Shown: positions 18,561 through 31,550, counted from the stretch's first letter. The stretch is 64,000 bases of DNA from Yponomeuta sedellus (GCA_934045075.1 OW203721.1:14044678-14108677), one strand, 5' to 3'. Notes: a model not told the origin generated them from the letters alone. Numbers and translations are program-made.

Positions 18561-19600
18561 AATTTAAGAAATATCAACCTCATAGGGGGTAAAAATAATT
18601 ATTTTTTAACACTGGTTATTAATTTCCTACTGACACTTAGACCAAAAGTAACTGAACAAAATATATAAAGTGTAGCATGTAACTCCTTTTCCCCTGTGCG
18701 GTTAGAGTCAGACAAGCTGAAGAAACAATAAATGATAAAAAAATATTTGAACGCTCTCACTGGTAACCGAAGACGGATCCTCCGTGACCTCGTATCGTTA
18801 GGACCCATGAAATTTTAAAAAATTCTAGCTCTATTCATCTTAACGAATTTTATCTCGTTTCCTCCGAAAATAAGATTATGATTTTGTGTTAGGTTTCCTG
18901 TTCACTTGTGAGACCAAAGATTGCTTATCTACACCTAAATATTCAGTAAAATGCAATACTAATCTTAGAGTTAACTTGATCATTCTAAACTCTGTTTCTG
19001 GTATTATTAAGCGTTGAACTGATTTTGGGCTCCGTACATATTTATCTAGATAATTTTAATGTTAATATGTATAATTTGCCTAAGTCTGCGGAGGAACGGC
19101 ACGAAGTTTAGTAATGTGTAATTTTATTAATTCACACATGTAAGAGCATGTTTCCATGTATCGTCACGGGTCTTTGTGCTGCTGTGATACTCGTGACTGT
19201 CTCTCAAAAGGGGCTGGCTGAAAACCAGCGTTGCAGATTTTATCTGTAGCACATGCTGAGCCCAGTCACCTTTTTTATATCCAGGACACACATTGCCGCA
19301 CTTACTGATTGAGAATTTTGATCGAGAATTGCATGTTTCTTGAGGCAAGTGGATTTTAATCAAAATTGGGTGTAAATCTTAATTTCACCCAAATATTTTA
19401 ATGTGTTTGGTGTATGAGTTTTCTTTTTTTTGTGTTTAGTATTAATTTCATACAAATGTTTAATGTGTGTCTTGTGTATGAATAAAGCATTATCATAAAA
19501 TTTTTCAATGCTTTAAGGGGCCACCTCAAGATGAATTTGTTATAGTTTCATTTTAATACCGGTAATATTTTGGCATTCAGAAAACCAAGATTTTGTGTGT
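18561..19600. other. no feature recognised
   Basis: Short chance open frames only. Confidence 0.4.
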
Positions 19601-20050
19601 CTCCACGCCGATGCTACAACTCTAAATAACTACGCCAGGCCGAAGGCCGAGCCCCATCATGCGGGTGCGAGGAAACTTGCCGCGACGAGGTTGAAGGCCG
19701 AGCTCAATACAGGTCGCGGCACGGCCGAAGGCTGTGAAGCGGGCTAGAGGAATACTCCCACGGCGATTCCAAATGCTGAGCTCTATTTACGCTGATGCCA
19801 AATGGAGAGACTATTAGCGCGGCTAAAGGCCGCGACAGTTACTTAAAGTTGCTGTTAGGAGTAAACCTGTCGCGCCTTTGTACAGGCCGCGGCTGAAGGC
19901 TCAGACCATTTATGTTCCCATTTACAAGTCCTTATTCTAAGTAATTAGCGAGACCGAAGACTGGGCCCAGCAATGCAAGCACGAAGAATTCTACTCTGGA
20001 CATGTCGAAAGCTGAGCGCCGTTCAGGTCGAGGACATAATTTGTGACTAT
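19600..20050. repeat. GC-rich block of degenerate GGCCGAAGGC units
   Basis: GCCGAAGGCCGAG-like words recur at irregular spacing in an otherwise AT-rich region (for example 19638, 19690, 19722, 19825, 19889, 19950). No open frame crosses the block. Confidence 0.55.
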
Positions 20051-20468
20051 TCCAGTCCCCACCTACAATCGTTAACATTAAATAACTAGGTGCAGTGAAG
20101 CGTTTTTAGGCTACATAAAAAACAGACAATTTATGTAAGGATGATAAAGAAAAAAATCTGTCGTTTCCTTTGCAAATATTCTAGATAGTTTAACACCATT
20201 AGACCATATTCATTATACTAGCTAAAAAATATCATACGACATAAATTTTTAATGCAGGCAGGTGGTACCTATGACTATATCAAACAAGTACATCAGTAAA
20301 AATATTTATGATTTGCCGAGACATGTCCATTGTCGAACAAAAGAAAATAAAGCAATAAACTAAAATTCATTTAGGAAATAAAATAATATAACGATTTAAA
20401 GCATGTAAGCAGAACAGGATGGACCTTTAAATTTTATCGTTTTACTGAGTCACTAAAAGGTCAAAAAT

Positions 20469-20921
20469 AAAAAAATATATTTAAAAAAATAAAAGAACCC
20501 GACTGCAGTGATAAATCAACTGAAAGGGAAAAAATAAGATAATTTTATTTTCAAATGCTAATGTCGAATCAGAAGAGTTCATGCTGCTTTACTTGAGGGA
20601 CCAAATAATATAACTTTATAAGCGTTATTTGTTCAAACTGTTGCATTTATTATTTTATATAAAATGTTGCAGTCGGGACCCATTACTGTTTGTTTAAAGT
20701 CCTCTAATGGGTCCCGACTGCAACATATTATATAAAATAATAAATGCAACAGTTTGAGCAAATAACGCTTATAAAGTTATATTATTTGGTCCCTCAAGTA
20801 AAGCAGCATGAACTCTTCTGATTCGACATTAGCATTTGAAAATAAAATTATCTTATTTTTTCCCTTTCAGTTGATTTATCACTGCAGTCGGGTTCTTTTA
20901 TTTTTTTAAATATATTTTTTT
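20469..20921. repeat. giant foldback, 217-bp arms, 19-nt loop
   Basis: Left arm 20469-20685 and right arm 20705-20921 are reverse complements with only two mismatches noticed. Each arm carries a CCCGACTGCA motif near its outer end and another near the loop. Arm ends are A/T runs. No coding capacity. Confidence 0.9.
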
Positions 20922-21599
20922 TTTTCCTAACGTACATAATGTTTTCATATATAAACTGACTGGCAACTGTCAGGATGTTAGTTTCTTTAAAGAAATCTCT
21001 TAACGAATCTCTACTACCCAGCCTATAAATGAATCTGATCGCTCTCTTCTGCGAGACGAAGATGGTCTCCTGTAACTGGAACTCAAGTCATACGCCTTAG
21101 AGTCGTATACGAATTATTTGCTGATGGAGTGAGAATTGGCTCCACTGTTTTCTTAGGGGGATACAAACAGAAACTATACGAAGTTATAGTCTGTTCACTT
21201 TTAGAATATACCTCGAGCTCTAGAGTAGGCTTCGGTTTTCGCCAATTTTCGCCGGTTTTCGTACTGATGATCGAGTTCTGATTTCAAAATTAAGTGTCAT
21301 ATTAGTTCCGATATTTCTATTACACGAATATATCCTATTCTATCCGATGGTAGCCGAGGTATATTCTAAAAGCTAACAGACTATAGTTGAAGAATCAATT
21401 TTGCACAGAGTTTCGTATTGAGTCGTAATTTTACTCACTCGGCATCTCTTTCGCTCGCACATTCGCAACAATTGTAATTATTGTAGATGAGTGAGTACAT
21501 ACTTTTAACCACATATTATTGGTTAGATAGAGGCAGTACTAAAGGATCCAGTCGCGGAAATAGTTATTATACATATTTTTAATTTCTTGGTTTCTACTA

Positions 21600-21782
21600 A
21601 TGCATTGTAGTACAATGACCATTGGACGCATATAGCGATGTAATTTCGTTGCTGCAACATGTCTAAGCGCGCATATACATTAGACATTTTAGGCGTCAAT
21701 GGTATGAAAAAACTACGTCACGAGACCCGACCATGTATCTGTCATGGTACTATAATGCACTAACAGAATTCAGTCCCTGGTA
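21600..21782 (+). repeat. dispersed repeat family L
   Basis: Matches 10240-10495 over taatttcgttgctgc, ttaggcgtcaatgg and tctgtcatggtactataatg. Confidence 0.55.
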
Positions 21783-21879
21783 TTAATAATCTAAATAAGC
21801 ATGAAAAATCACAAACTTTGTACGCAATATGTCTTTATAATAGTAACTAGCCAAATGTTAAAAAGTTTGTTGTTATCTG

Positions 21880-22300
21880 TATAGATAGATAGAGAACACT
21901 TTATCTATCTAAAATATAAAAATGAATCGCTGATTGTGTTGGTAAGCGCAAATCTCGAAAGCAGCTGAACCGATTTCGCTAATTCTTTTCTTAGAATATT
22001 CCTTGAATTACGAGGATGGTTTTTACGGAAAAATAAAAAATATTAAGGAATTAAAAATTGAAGAAATTATACTGTTTGGCGGTACGAAGTTCACTGGGTC
22101 AGCTAGTTGTACATAATCGTAAAAATGAAAATTACACAGATATTTCTTAACCTAAGAGTACAGACGGAGGCCTTATCACTAAAAGCGATCTCTTCCCGAC
22201 AATCTTTGTATATATAATTCGATCGTGTTGATTCACGAATAAGAATGAGAAATATTTTTATTAACGGTGTCACCCCATTTATGCTGACCATAATTTTGTA
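21880..22300 (-). mobile_element. LINE 3'-end, family F, split by a Helitron
   Basis: The gatagatagagaacacttta tail end is at the left. The body resumes after 22107 with ttgtacat and acacagatatttcttaac. The gap is the Helitron-like insertion at 21904-22106. Confidence 0.65.
21904..22106 (+). mobile_element. Helitron-like non-autonomous element
   Basis: Starts TC after A and ends CTAG before T, with the family core AAAAATGAATCGCTGA and GGCGGTACGAAGTTC near its end. No target-site duplication, as expected for Helitrons. Confidence 0.65.
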
Positions 22301-22554
22301 GTCAGTCAGAGACTGTAAGAATCATTACTACATGGTAAATAATTTGCATGCCATGCGATGAGAGATACAGACGTTGGCATCCAGCGAAACATATGGTGGC
22401 TCGCCATCACCATTATAAGCCATTTTCTACTCTCCATAGCCCTCCTTCAAACGTCTCTTTGAGCGGTGACTATCCAATTGTTGCCAACTTCTTGTCGTCG
22501 TCTTTCCATCTCACTCGAAATATTCCGCTTCAGTAATCGGTATGCACAGTACCA

Positions 22555-22860
22555 GAGTGCTTAGTGCGAGTTTGACTGATCCAATCGAATAACTTTACTA
22601 CCGCGTTAATCGAGCATTGAGTAGTGAGCATGAGTAAGTTAACCGTTCGAACTGGCAAAACGCTGTCACAGTACAACTCGCACTTGCGTTAATTCGTGTT
22701 TTGGCTGGTAAACGTGTTCACTTCTCAACGTAAACCATTACAACTCGCACTCAGCAATTTAAATTTCCATACTTGTCGCTAGGTGGCGCTTCCTCGATGC
22801 CATAGAATATGAGTTTACGTTAGCGCGATCGAGTAGTTAAAAAACTCGCACTAAGCACTC
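22555..22860. mobile_element. MITE with 19-bp perfect terminal inverted repeats
   Basis: GAGTGCTTAGTGCGAGTTT at 22555-22573 faces its perfect reverse complement at 22842-22860. The interior repeats aactcgcact words. No open frame. Confidence 0.75.
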
Positions 22861-22862
22861 AG

Positions 22863-24555
22863 TTATCAAAACACTCATTGTTATAAAAATACCCGTAACG
22901 AACAAATTCGCAAGTTAGAGATAGCAAGAAGAGATGATTTTATTCTGAATATGTTAAGTTTATCTCTTTAACATGTATCAGAAAAAATGCCAGAAATGAT
23001 CTATTTCTGCGATGATTTGCGGGGTCAATTGTATGTTAACACTTTATAAAGTTAGACCGTTATCCGTCGCTTTTTCCACGCGGTCAAAGTGGTGGGCCCC
23101 CGGAATACAACTTTAAGCTATGTCTTTTTCTCTTCTCCGTAATATTACTAACACAATTTTTATTAATATTACGCTAGCAATTTTTTATAAACTCTTAAGA
23201 CTGTCCGTTTTTTTGTTTTATTCCCATCGGCCAACTGACAGAAAACAACAGATTAGGAAATTCTTAGTGTGCGGGAAACCTGGTTTATGAAACACTATTT
23301 TTATGGTTTCTACTACATTCGTGTCCATCTAACTTGTAGTTACAGTAATAGAGTCACCCACAGCCACGTAATCGCGTTACAGATACCAGAGTTACCGAAA
23401 TGCCGAAACAACGCCGAATGCCGGACCTTTTAGCTAATCCTGTTAATCCCGAAGTCTCCGAAACTGGGTCGGGTATACCGTATACGTAACTCTGTGTATA
23501 CTCTATATAAATCACCCTTTTCTAGCCGAAACGAGTTCACTGTTACACAGAGAACATTGTTCAGACGAAAACTGGCTCTATTGTTCCCAACGTAAACGTT
23601 CTAATTGCACGAAGAGGTAAACATCCCTTTTCATGCATTTCTCTACGACAAATTGTAACCTATTCCCATGAAGATAGAGCTTCAAACTCAATATCAGAGA
23701 CGCGTAGTACCTAATTCGGCGACCCTACTTTTAGCTACACGGCATTAAGTCTGGTGATCCTTTGGGAATACTTTATAATACAAAAACTAGGTCCCCAGAC
23801 AGGAGAATAGCTGTACTCACAGAACCTTTCTGGGTTCACGGCCCTTTGCCGGGATGACGTCATCACACGAACAATGATAGGCTCTTATTTTTAACGGTAC
23901 TTAACCTCAGTACCTAATTTTACTCGCATAAAAGTTCCTATGGTCTGAAGTTTAAGGTCGAATTTAGGATCAACTCTGTTACGTTACGTTCCTGCCACTG
24001 AGGCGTCCATTGAATAGGCGTTAGTTGTAATTTTTCATTGTAGATACTAATTTTGTTTTCTTTTGCTGTTATAAGCCCGTCAGTTTTGGATCTGTCGACC
24101 GATTATCTTGTCCTAAATCAGAAAGTAATGAGTAAGGTATTTTATAACAATTCTTTTTTTAGAACCCCGACCGATGTCGGATAAATTTAGAAAACATTAA
24201 TAATCACCAGTAACTTTAGCAGGTGCTACTTGTAGTAGGCATGATAGATCGAAAGGTATTTCTCATTTCAATGATTTGTTAACTATTTGCTGAGAAATAT
24301 CGGCCTATGTGGCCTTCGATGTATTTTTGCTAAAGTCTTAGTTAATTACTCCTTTTTGAAACTCAAAATGTAGACAGTAAATTCCTCTCTCTTGATTATA
24401 CCATGACTAGATTTAATTACAATTGAATGATGTGCGAGTTATCGCGTTATTCACAAAAAGACTAGCGCCGACGCCAAGTCTCGAGGAATTTATTTATCTT
24501 TAATCAATGGAAAAAAAATCATAACTTGTTTTATAGTACGCTTTTATCTAAAAGT
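22863..24555. other. no gene recognised
   Basis: Unique-looking DNA. CRE-type octamer at 23855-23862 inside GATGACGTCATCACAC. A TATATAAA at about 23505 is not supported by any downstream gene. Confidence 0.4.
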
Positions 24556-24559
24556 GAAC

Positions 24560-24730
24560 ATGCATGAGAAATCTTAACAACTGTGGCAACTATTTATAGA
24601 ACCTTCAGTTTAGAACCTAGGATCAATATACTAGAACTTTAGTGGATTTCCGCTAAAAACGGCTATTTTTGTCGGTAAGTGACCAAAGTCCTTGGTTCTA
24701 GATTGTAGTTTCTAAAAATAGTTACAGGCG
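24560..24730 (+). repeat. dispersed repeat family M
   Basis: Matches the reverse complement of 55770-55955 (aaatcttaacaactgtg, aacctaggatcaa, gatttccgct.). Confidence 0.5.
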
Positions 24731-25230
24731 CAAGAGACAGAAGTACAGGGGCTCATAATATTCAGCGTGATATGGGAATAAAGCAAAACACTAAATTAAT
24801 ATACCACTTCCAATAATTAAAAATTAATTTTTTACTCACAAATTCAAAGCACAAAGTTTCAAGATTATGTGAAAAAATAAAGTGAGAAATACAATTAATT
24901 ATTCAATTTAATTCAAAGCTCTAGCTTATTGGAAGTGTTTCAACTATCGGCACTGAAGAAACGGTTTCTAGTTTTCGCTTTATTTCAACAATGGTTACAG
25001 CAGTTTCAGTATGATGTGCATAAAGAAGCTTGCAATATGGTCTTTCGCTGGTTTGTTTCAGACCGTCTGATCAGTTTGATCAGTCTTCATTGTGAAATTG
25101 ATCAATCGAAGGTTATGCATGTATTTTAAGCTACAGAAAAACGCTTGCAGACTAGATACATTCGCGTAGGCAGCTCAAACAAAATCAGGCTATTGGCACA
25201 ATTCGCAACAGCATACTATGCATGATTCCA

Positions 25231-25371
25231 GGGGCCTGTTTCATAGCACCACAATTCATAGTTTACTATCACATTACGTGTACATTGGTTGTTCAACCCA
25301 CAGATTAACAAGTAGAAAAACTCGGCTATGCAATGTATATCGAATGGCCATAGTTTTATGAAACATGCCTC
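25231..25371. mobile_element. MITE, family J
   Basis: Ends GGGGCCTGTTTCATAGCAC and ..TAGTTTTATGAAACATGCC are imperfect inverted repeats. Interior acgtgtacattgg block is shared with other copies. Confidence 0.7.
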
Positions 25372-26212
25372 GGACACGTTTTTTCTTCTATATGTTACAC
25401 TCTTATAAGATTACATTAGAACATTCTCACATAGCATAGTTACTACAGATTGGCTTAGATATTTTTGGTGTGTACCTCTATAAAATTATTTAAATACCTA
25501 TGGAGTTATGGTCTGGCTTTTTCATGTTTGCTGGCGTTGATTGTTCGTCTGTCTTTTGTAATAATAATGATAGGTTCTGATTGGGTAACAACGTCCGAGA
25601 ATAAGCCCTATGTTACGCACACTGACAGATTTCAATAGTCTAATTGTCATATACAGCCTGTCTGTATTTGACAGTTAGATGATTGATTGATTTGACTATC
25701 AAATACAGATCTGGCGCATAATCGGAACCAATGGAGAGCGCTGGTGGCGGAAGCAGCCCCATAGCCACGTCTCATGATGACACGACGAAAAAAAAACTGT
25801 GAAATTAGTTTGGAAATTAACATCACAGACAATTGGAATCGCTCACGATTAGGTGCGCATAATTAGGCCACGGGTCAGGAACCCTTACTATTCCTAATGA
25901 CACACATCAGCCTCGCCATAAGGTTCTAACAACTGTTTAGCATATAATAAGTAGTTGTGTACTACCTTTTACATTGTTCGCATAACGCGCATACAATATA
26001 ATTTAATCGCAAAGACAAAAGTATTTAATCATGTTTACTTGATGGAACAGACCTGTGCGCCAGCAGTGAGGACATACAAGGGTTGATATCGATGTATACT
26101 TGATGGTAATACGAAAACAGATCATGGTGCAAGTTAAGCCCGCCCACTGAGTTACGTACAGGCGACTGCGCCTCAGCCTTTGCGTAGGTTTATACCTGCA
26201 CTCTAATAAGTA

Positions 26213-26520
<308 letters not shown>

Positions 26521-26789
26521 ACATTAAAAACAACTTCCCGACAATAATGTTAAAAATGCTATGAAATCTGCTATCAACTGTAAAATTAACATAAAGAAAA
26601 CAGAAAACAAGAAAAGACTGAAAGAAAATACTTATTAATATGAAGCTTGCCTTTGTAGGAACATCTTCTTTGTGCAATAAAGAATTTTCCAATTTAATTA
26701 AGTAAATATGTTTTCTTTCATTCAGTTAAAGAGAGACTTTAGCTGAGATGAAATCGATTCATACTTGGTCGGTATTTACTTTAATAACA

Positions 26790-26998
26790 TAGTAACTTCC
26801 ACATGACACGACCACTTGGTCCTGATCCCAAACTAGGATACCCTCTGCTATGGTAACCAGACATGTAAGGATGTCACAGAAATGTTAATATGTCCAGACT
26901 GAGGCCACTTGTGAAAAACTGTGGCCCCCATCGGGAACCCTAGACCTCAATGGTACCTAATCATTCGTGATACCGCTAAACCAACAATACTGTCATAA
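26790..26998 (-). mobile_element. SINE, family I, decayed
   Basis: Carries tcctgatcccaaactaggata and a decayed tRNA-like head near 26930-26998 on the minus strand, as in the copy at 34110. Confidence 0.5.
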
Positions 26999-27023
26999 AG
27001 TTAATCACACACGCTTCATATTA

Positions 27024-27278
27024 GTTAGACCTGAGATTTCCGCACTTAGCCTCATAGTTGGGCCATTGTCCGTAGCAAGCGCTGAGGTACGCTAACACCT
27101 CAGACACTAGGGTTTCCTTACGATATTTTCCTTCAGCGTCAGCGAGTAGTATTGCTACTATAATTTCACAAATTTACATAAATTAGAAAACAAAGTCATT
27201 GGTACATGCCGGGGTTCGAACCCACGACCTCCCGATTGAGAAGCCGGCGTTCTACACCGCCCCGCTACCACCGCTCTT
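27024..27278 (-). mobile_element. tRNA-derived SINE, family A, copy 2
   Basis: Close match to the copy at 229. It has a perfect 14-bp target-site duplication CACGCTTCATATTA at 27010-27023 and 27279-27292, so it is a young insertion. Confidence 0.88.
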
Positions 27279-27936
27279 CACGCTTCATATTATTAAAAAA
27301 TTAAACCATCTAGAAACATTTGACAGCAGTTTGCCCTATATACCTCGATTGCCAAGTCGCCCGTAATGTAACTATGTCGAGTTAAGTTAGTGGGTTTAAT
27401 CGATGAGTCGATTTTGCTGTCGACACCTATTTCAACGCAAGAGAGACGAATGAACAGAGAGCTTTCATTGGCACCTTTCGGGGACGGAACCCTGAAATGA
27501 ATCATACTGAAAATTTTATGATTGTAGTCAAGGAGTACCTACGTGCAGTCGACCGCAGGTCATCGTTTACATTTTTCTCTGCAAAGTCGCCTGTGACGTA
27601 ACGAAGTAAGAACGCGTGTAAATATTTATGTGCTGTTGACTGTACATGTCCATCAAAGGTAAGAAGAAGCGTTGAAATTGGCAATGAAATGATTTTATTT
27701 CCCTTTTTATTTCTCCCAATGATACACCTGTCATCGATTTAAGAGTTGTTTGCTTATAGAATGAGAAAACGTTCGGATGACATGGTACAGCCATTAGCAT
27801 TAAAGGATGAGGACTCACTAACGCTGGGGCGGTGGGCGGTCTATACCAGTAAATACGTCATTTACTGCACCCATTTCGTCATTTATGTAAGGACGGCCTC
27901 CTTTAATGGACCTTGGTATTTCAACCTTAACCTGTT

Positions 27937-28380
27937 AGATAGATAAATAGATAGAGAACACTTTATCTATAATTATAAAAATGAATCGCTGAATGTGTTG
28001 GTAAGCGCAAATCTCGAAACTGTTATGCAGTTTGGCAGAAACCAACTTCTGTATTTTTTTGTATTTTTATTTGAATAAATGTTTCAATCAATCAGTCGAG
28101 AGCAGCTGAACCGATTTCACTGGTTCTTTTTTTAGGGTATTCCTTGATGTACGAGGATGGTTCTCACGGAGGGAAAAAAAAAAAATTAGGAATCGACTGT
28201 TAGGCGGTACGAAGTTCGCTGGGTCAGCTGGTTAGTAGTTGTACATAAAAATGGAAATCACACAGATATTTCTTAATTTAAGAGTACAGACGGCGGTCTT
28301 ATCACGAAAAATAATATATTCCAGACAACCTTTGGATGGACTGGACTAATACGTTAGAGAAGGAAAGCTGTTAGCTGATG
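27937..28380 (-). mobile_element. LINE 3'-end, family F, split by a Helitron
   Basis: Has gatagatagagaacacttta at the left and resumes after about 28232 with ttgtacataaaaatgg. The Helitron lies at exactly the same A|T site as in the copy at 21880. Confidence 0.65.
27966..28231 (+). mobile_element. Helitron-like element with a secondary insertion
   Basis: Starts TC after A. The core aaaaatgaatcgctgaatgtg is present. About 75 bp near 28018-28095, carrying gaataaatgtttcaatcaatca, is inserted and looks like a LINE tail. The 3' end has drifted from CTAG to CTGG. Confidence 0.6.
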
Positions 28381-28675
28381 AACTTAAAAAAACAGGTCAG
28401 ATCAATCCTTATAAAATTCTAGTTTAAAGGACCTCAGCGTTCTTCTTCTTCCTTCTATGAAGCACGGTACAGTTAGGGACACTTCGATCCCAGGAAGTTC
28501 TATTGATCCGACGATAAGTGCACACTCTTCTCAAACGCTGCTAATTACCTCCCATAGGTTTAGATGTAATTTAAATGAGTGTTCATCCAGGCACCACATA
28601 GCATTAATATTAACTGAAATTATATAAAATAAAATACTTTCGTAAAAAAAAATATAACAGTAATACTGCCTCATG

Positions 28676-29045
28676 AAACGCCCGTGGCCTAGTCGAACCG
28701 AGTGATTGGAATCGATCAATTGAGTTAAGCATTAACAGGCGCAGTCAGGTGCAGGCTTGGTGACCGTCCCATGACTACAGCTAGTGGTATTTTTTCCGAG
28801 TGCTTTCGTGCTTCGTAAGGCACCTTAAGCCGTTGGTGCCGGCTGTCATGTGATGGCAGTTGTAAAGTCATATGAGAGGCCTTGATGGCGGCTTAATAAC
28901 GTCTGACAGTAAGGCCCGCCACTGTCTTACAATCCTTCACCAACCCGAACTTGGCCCTAATGGAGATGTGTGGAGATGGCCTAACCTTTCCCCGTTCGCC
29001 AGCAGCGGGGACATACCAGAGTTGATATCGAATACTGCTGTCAGT
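28676..29045 (+). mobile_element. RTE-like LINE tail, family D
   Basis: Near full length for the family. Blocks include cgaaccgagtgattggaatc, ttaagccgttggtgccggct and acttggcccta. Ends caga-gttgata. Confidence 0.65.
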
Positions 29046-29193
29046 TGGGCCTTGCGCGAGCTGCGAGTCGGTGATCATGCAGGATTCTAAACAAAGTTTT
29101 CCGTGAGCGTAACATAGCCGGCCTATCGCGATTTCAGGAAAAACAATTTTAGGCCAAACAGAACCTAAAATCTACATAACGGATTAAATCTAC

Positions 29194-29230
29194 GGATTAT
29201 CCTACTGCGATACACGCAGTAGGATAATCC
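29194..29230. repeat. 16-bp perfect hairpin
   Basis: GGATTATCCTACTGCG at 29194-29209, 5-nt loop, perfect reverse complement at 29215-29230. Confidence 0.9.
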
Positions 29231-29604
29231 TGCGAAGCTTAGGCCAATCTGATTCCCCTAAGCGATTTCTTCTTTGGTACTTCTGTATGTGTTACCGGCC
29301 AAACTCATTCAGCCTCGACTAAACTAACTCATCCATAACTAACTCAACTATTTCATCCATAAATTGTACGGAGCAAAAGAGCGCTGGAGACTAGCTTTTA
29401 GACTGTTTCACAATCATAGCCTTCTTCTTCTTTTCCATCGGTTCAGATTATTATTATCATAAATTGTTTATTGAGCAAAAGATAACATTCTTTCGGTACC
29501 AAAATAAACGCACTGGTGTGAAACACACTGCCATACAGCTAGCCCCATGGTTGGTACATTTAAGAAGCCGTTGAAAGAATATTATGCAAGCTTATTAGTA
29601 GAGT

Positions 29605-29869
29605 GTAGTTAGTTAGTTAGACCTGAGATTTCCGCACTTTGCCTCATAGTTGGGCCATTGTACGTGGTAAGCGCTGAGGTACGCTAACAACTCAGACACT
29701 AGGCTTTCCTTACGATGTTTTCCTTCACCGTCAGCGAGTAGTATTGCTACTATAATTTCAGAAATGTACATAACTTAGAAAACAAAGTAATTGGTACATG
29801 CCGGGGTTCGAACCCACGACCTCCCGTTTGAGAAGCCGGCGTTCTACACCGCTCCGCTACCACCGCTCT
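29605..29869 (-). mobile_element. tRNA-derived SINE, family A, copy 3
   Basis: Close match to the copy at 229. The target-site duplication TTAGTAGAGT is at 29595-29604 and 29870-29879. The tail is (CTAA)n on the minus strand. Confidence 0.88.
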
Positions 29870-29930
29870 TTAGTAGAGTTTATAGAAATACTTTCCACCG
29901 CTCTTTAGTAGAGTTAATAGAAATGTTACA
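29858..29930. repeat. tandem duplication of a SINE 5' junction
   Basis: About 36 bp covering the last SINE bases (CCACCGCTCTT), the target-site duplication and adjacent DNA occur twice in a row with slight differences. Confidence 0.7.
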
Positions 29931-30042
29931 TAATAACATAATATAAGATCAAAATCAGTTAGCGTTGCATTGTAAAGATCATACTTGTAACTTACACTAG
30001 ACGTTATAATAATAACGTTCAGAGGACACAATCACATGTACA

Positions 30043-30203
30043 GGGGCCTATTTCATAGAACTACAATTCATGGTTTACAATTCGACAATTCGATGTACAT
30101 TGCAACGTCGACTAATGGACAGATTAAGAAATAGAGTTTGCTACGCAGTATACTTCGAATTGAATTGCGATTGCACAATTGACTAAGAAATCGTAGTTTT
30201 ATC
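30043..30203. mobile_element. MITE, family J, right end abutting a SINE
   Basis: Left end GGGGCCTATTTCATAGAAC and interior as in the other family J copies; the right end stops at cgtagttttat where a family I SINE begins. Confidence 0.6.
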
Positions 30204-30412
30204 CCGGCACTGGTCCCAACTTGGATAGTCCGAACCAAGGCCGAGATTCTGGGCTTTTGGTAACCAGGCAAAGACATCAAACACACACTAACAGTAAACG
30301 CAAACAAACTACAAATCATCTGCGCTGTCCTCTAATGGGAATTAAACTCACGACCTTTCCGTGGTATGTAAGCGTTTTAGTGCCACACTAACATGACAGT
30401 CGTTACATGATT
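30204..30412 (-). mobile_element. SINE, family I
   Basis: Body with ttggtaaccaggcaaagaca and a decayed tRNA-like head near 30330-30412 on the minus strand. Confidence 0.5.
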
Positions 30413-30596
30413 CCCTCCCACGTTAATACTGCCTAATAAAGAATTCAGCACTGATTAATAAAGATAAAGAATTGAGCATCGTTTGATGCTTATCAGTGCA
30501 ACAACTTCCTTGCGATAAGTCGAGTATTACAGAAATCATGTTAGATTAATGCAAAAAAATATTTCGTTGGCTTTCATTTGAATTTAACCCTTTGTA

Positions 30597-30850
30597 TGTC
30601 CACTGCTGGGGATATACAAAGGGTGAATGAAGCTGTCTGTAAGGCCACTGACACGGCTTAACGACTGCCATTACATGACAGTCGGCACCAACGGCTTAGC
30701 GTGTTACGCGAAGCACAGAAGCGCTCAGAAAAATAACAGTCACGGGATGGTCACCCTTCCAACACCTGACGGCGTCTTTTGTTGCTAAACCCATGTGAAT
30801 GATCCAATCACTTGGTTCCAATAGGTCACGATCGCTTCATCAGGCCACGA
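30597..30850 (-). mobile_element. RTE-like LINE tail, family D, internally deleted
   Basis: The reverse complement of the family body (ttaagccgttggtgccggct region and agcgcttc block) is clear. The Pro-rich middle part of the family is missing. A ccctttgtat/atacaaaggg inverted pair marks the 3' end. Confidence 0.6.
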
Positions 30851-30869
30851 GCGCATCTTGCCTTTCTTA

Positions 30870-31085
30870 CTACATATTATTTATACCGCCTCAGAATCCG
30901 TTTGTGCGGCATATTATTCCACGGGATCGGATGACCGGACATCAAGTGCCCTATGTCTCAATTCACATCTTGGTGTATCTAGTTAACCAAGTTTCAAGAA
31001 ACTCCGTCGGGCCGTTTTTGCGTGATTGAGTAACAAAAATCCGTACATGTTCACAAATATTCACATTTATAATATAGCAGCATTT
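30870..31085 (+). repeat. dispersed LINE-like repeat fragment
   Basis: Contains ccgtttgtgcggcatattatt, gatcggatgaccggacatca and tttttgcgtgattgagtaac, which I recognise as a common lepidopteran interspersed sequence. Family not named. Confidence 0.4.
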
Positions 31086-31550
31086 TGTTTGCGATTCACC
31101 TTAGCGTCCATGGATTATTTCCTACTAAGACTGATCGTGTGGCCACCCTACGTAGGCCGGTCGGGCCTTCCGTCGCGGGAGTTGCTTTCACAACCAGTTT
31201 CTACTAGTATATTTTCCACGCTGAGAGAAAAACATAACTGCTACATTAGGAAATAAGTACATTAGGGTAGCCAGCTATCCCGTTTTGTTGAAGACTAGCA
31301 CCTATGTTTCTGACAATTAGAGCGCTCGTTCACTTAGAGATTCAGCAAGATTCTTGTATTGATGTCGATTATAAGTGCGGTTTGAGTATATTTTCACCAA
31401 CTCACTGCTACTCTGGTTCTGCTACTATGCAGGAAGCCCACAGTTGCTAACTGTATTTCAAAATCTATCACGAAGAGTCATTGAATTTGTTGACTGTACA
31501 AAACCTACGCTTTAGGTTTGGTAGCATTATATCTTCTTCCACAGGCTATA

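Noticed and set aside
22470..22500. Minus-strand TGGCAACAA as the end of the missing first luna exon (Trp-Gln-Gln)
   Set aside because: No GT donor follows and the preceding codons do not resemble the KLF6/7 N-terminus.
23500..23580. TATATAAA with downstream initiator-like sequence, possible promoter or LTR
   Set aside because: No gene follows and no paired LTR was found.
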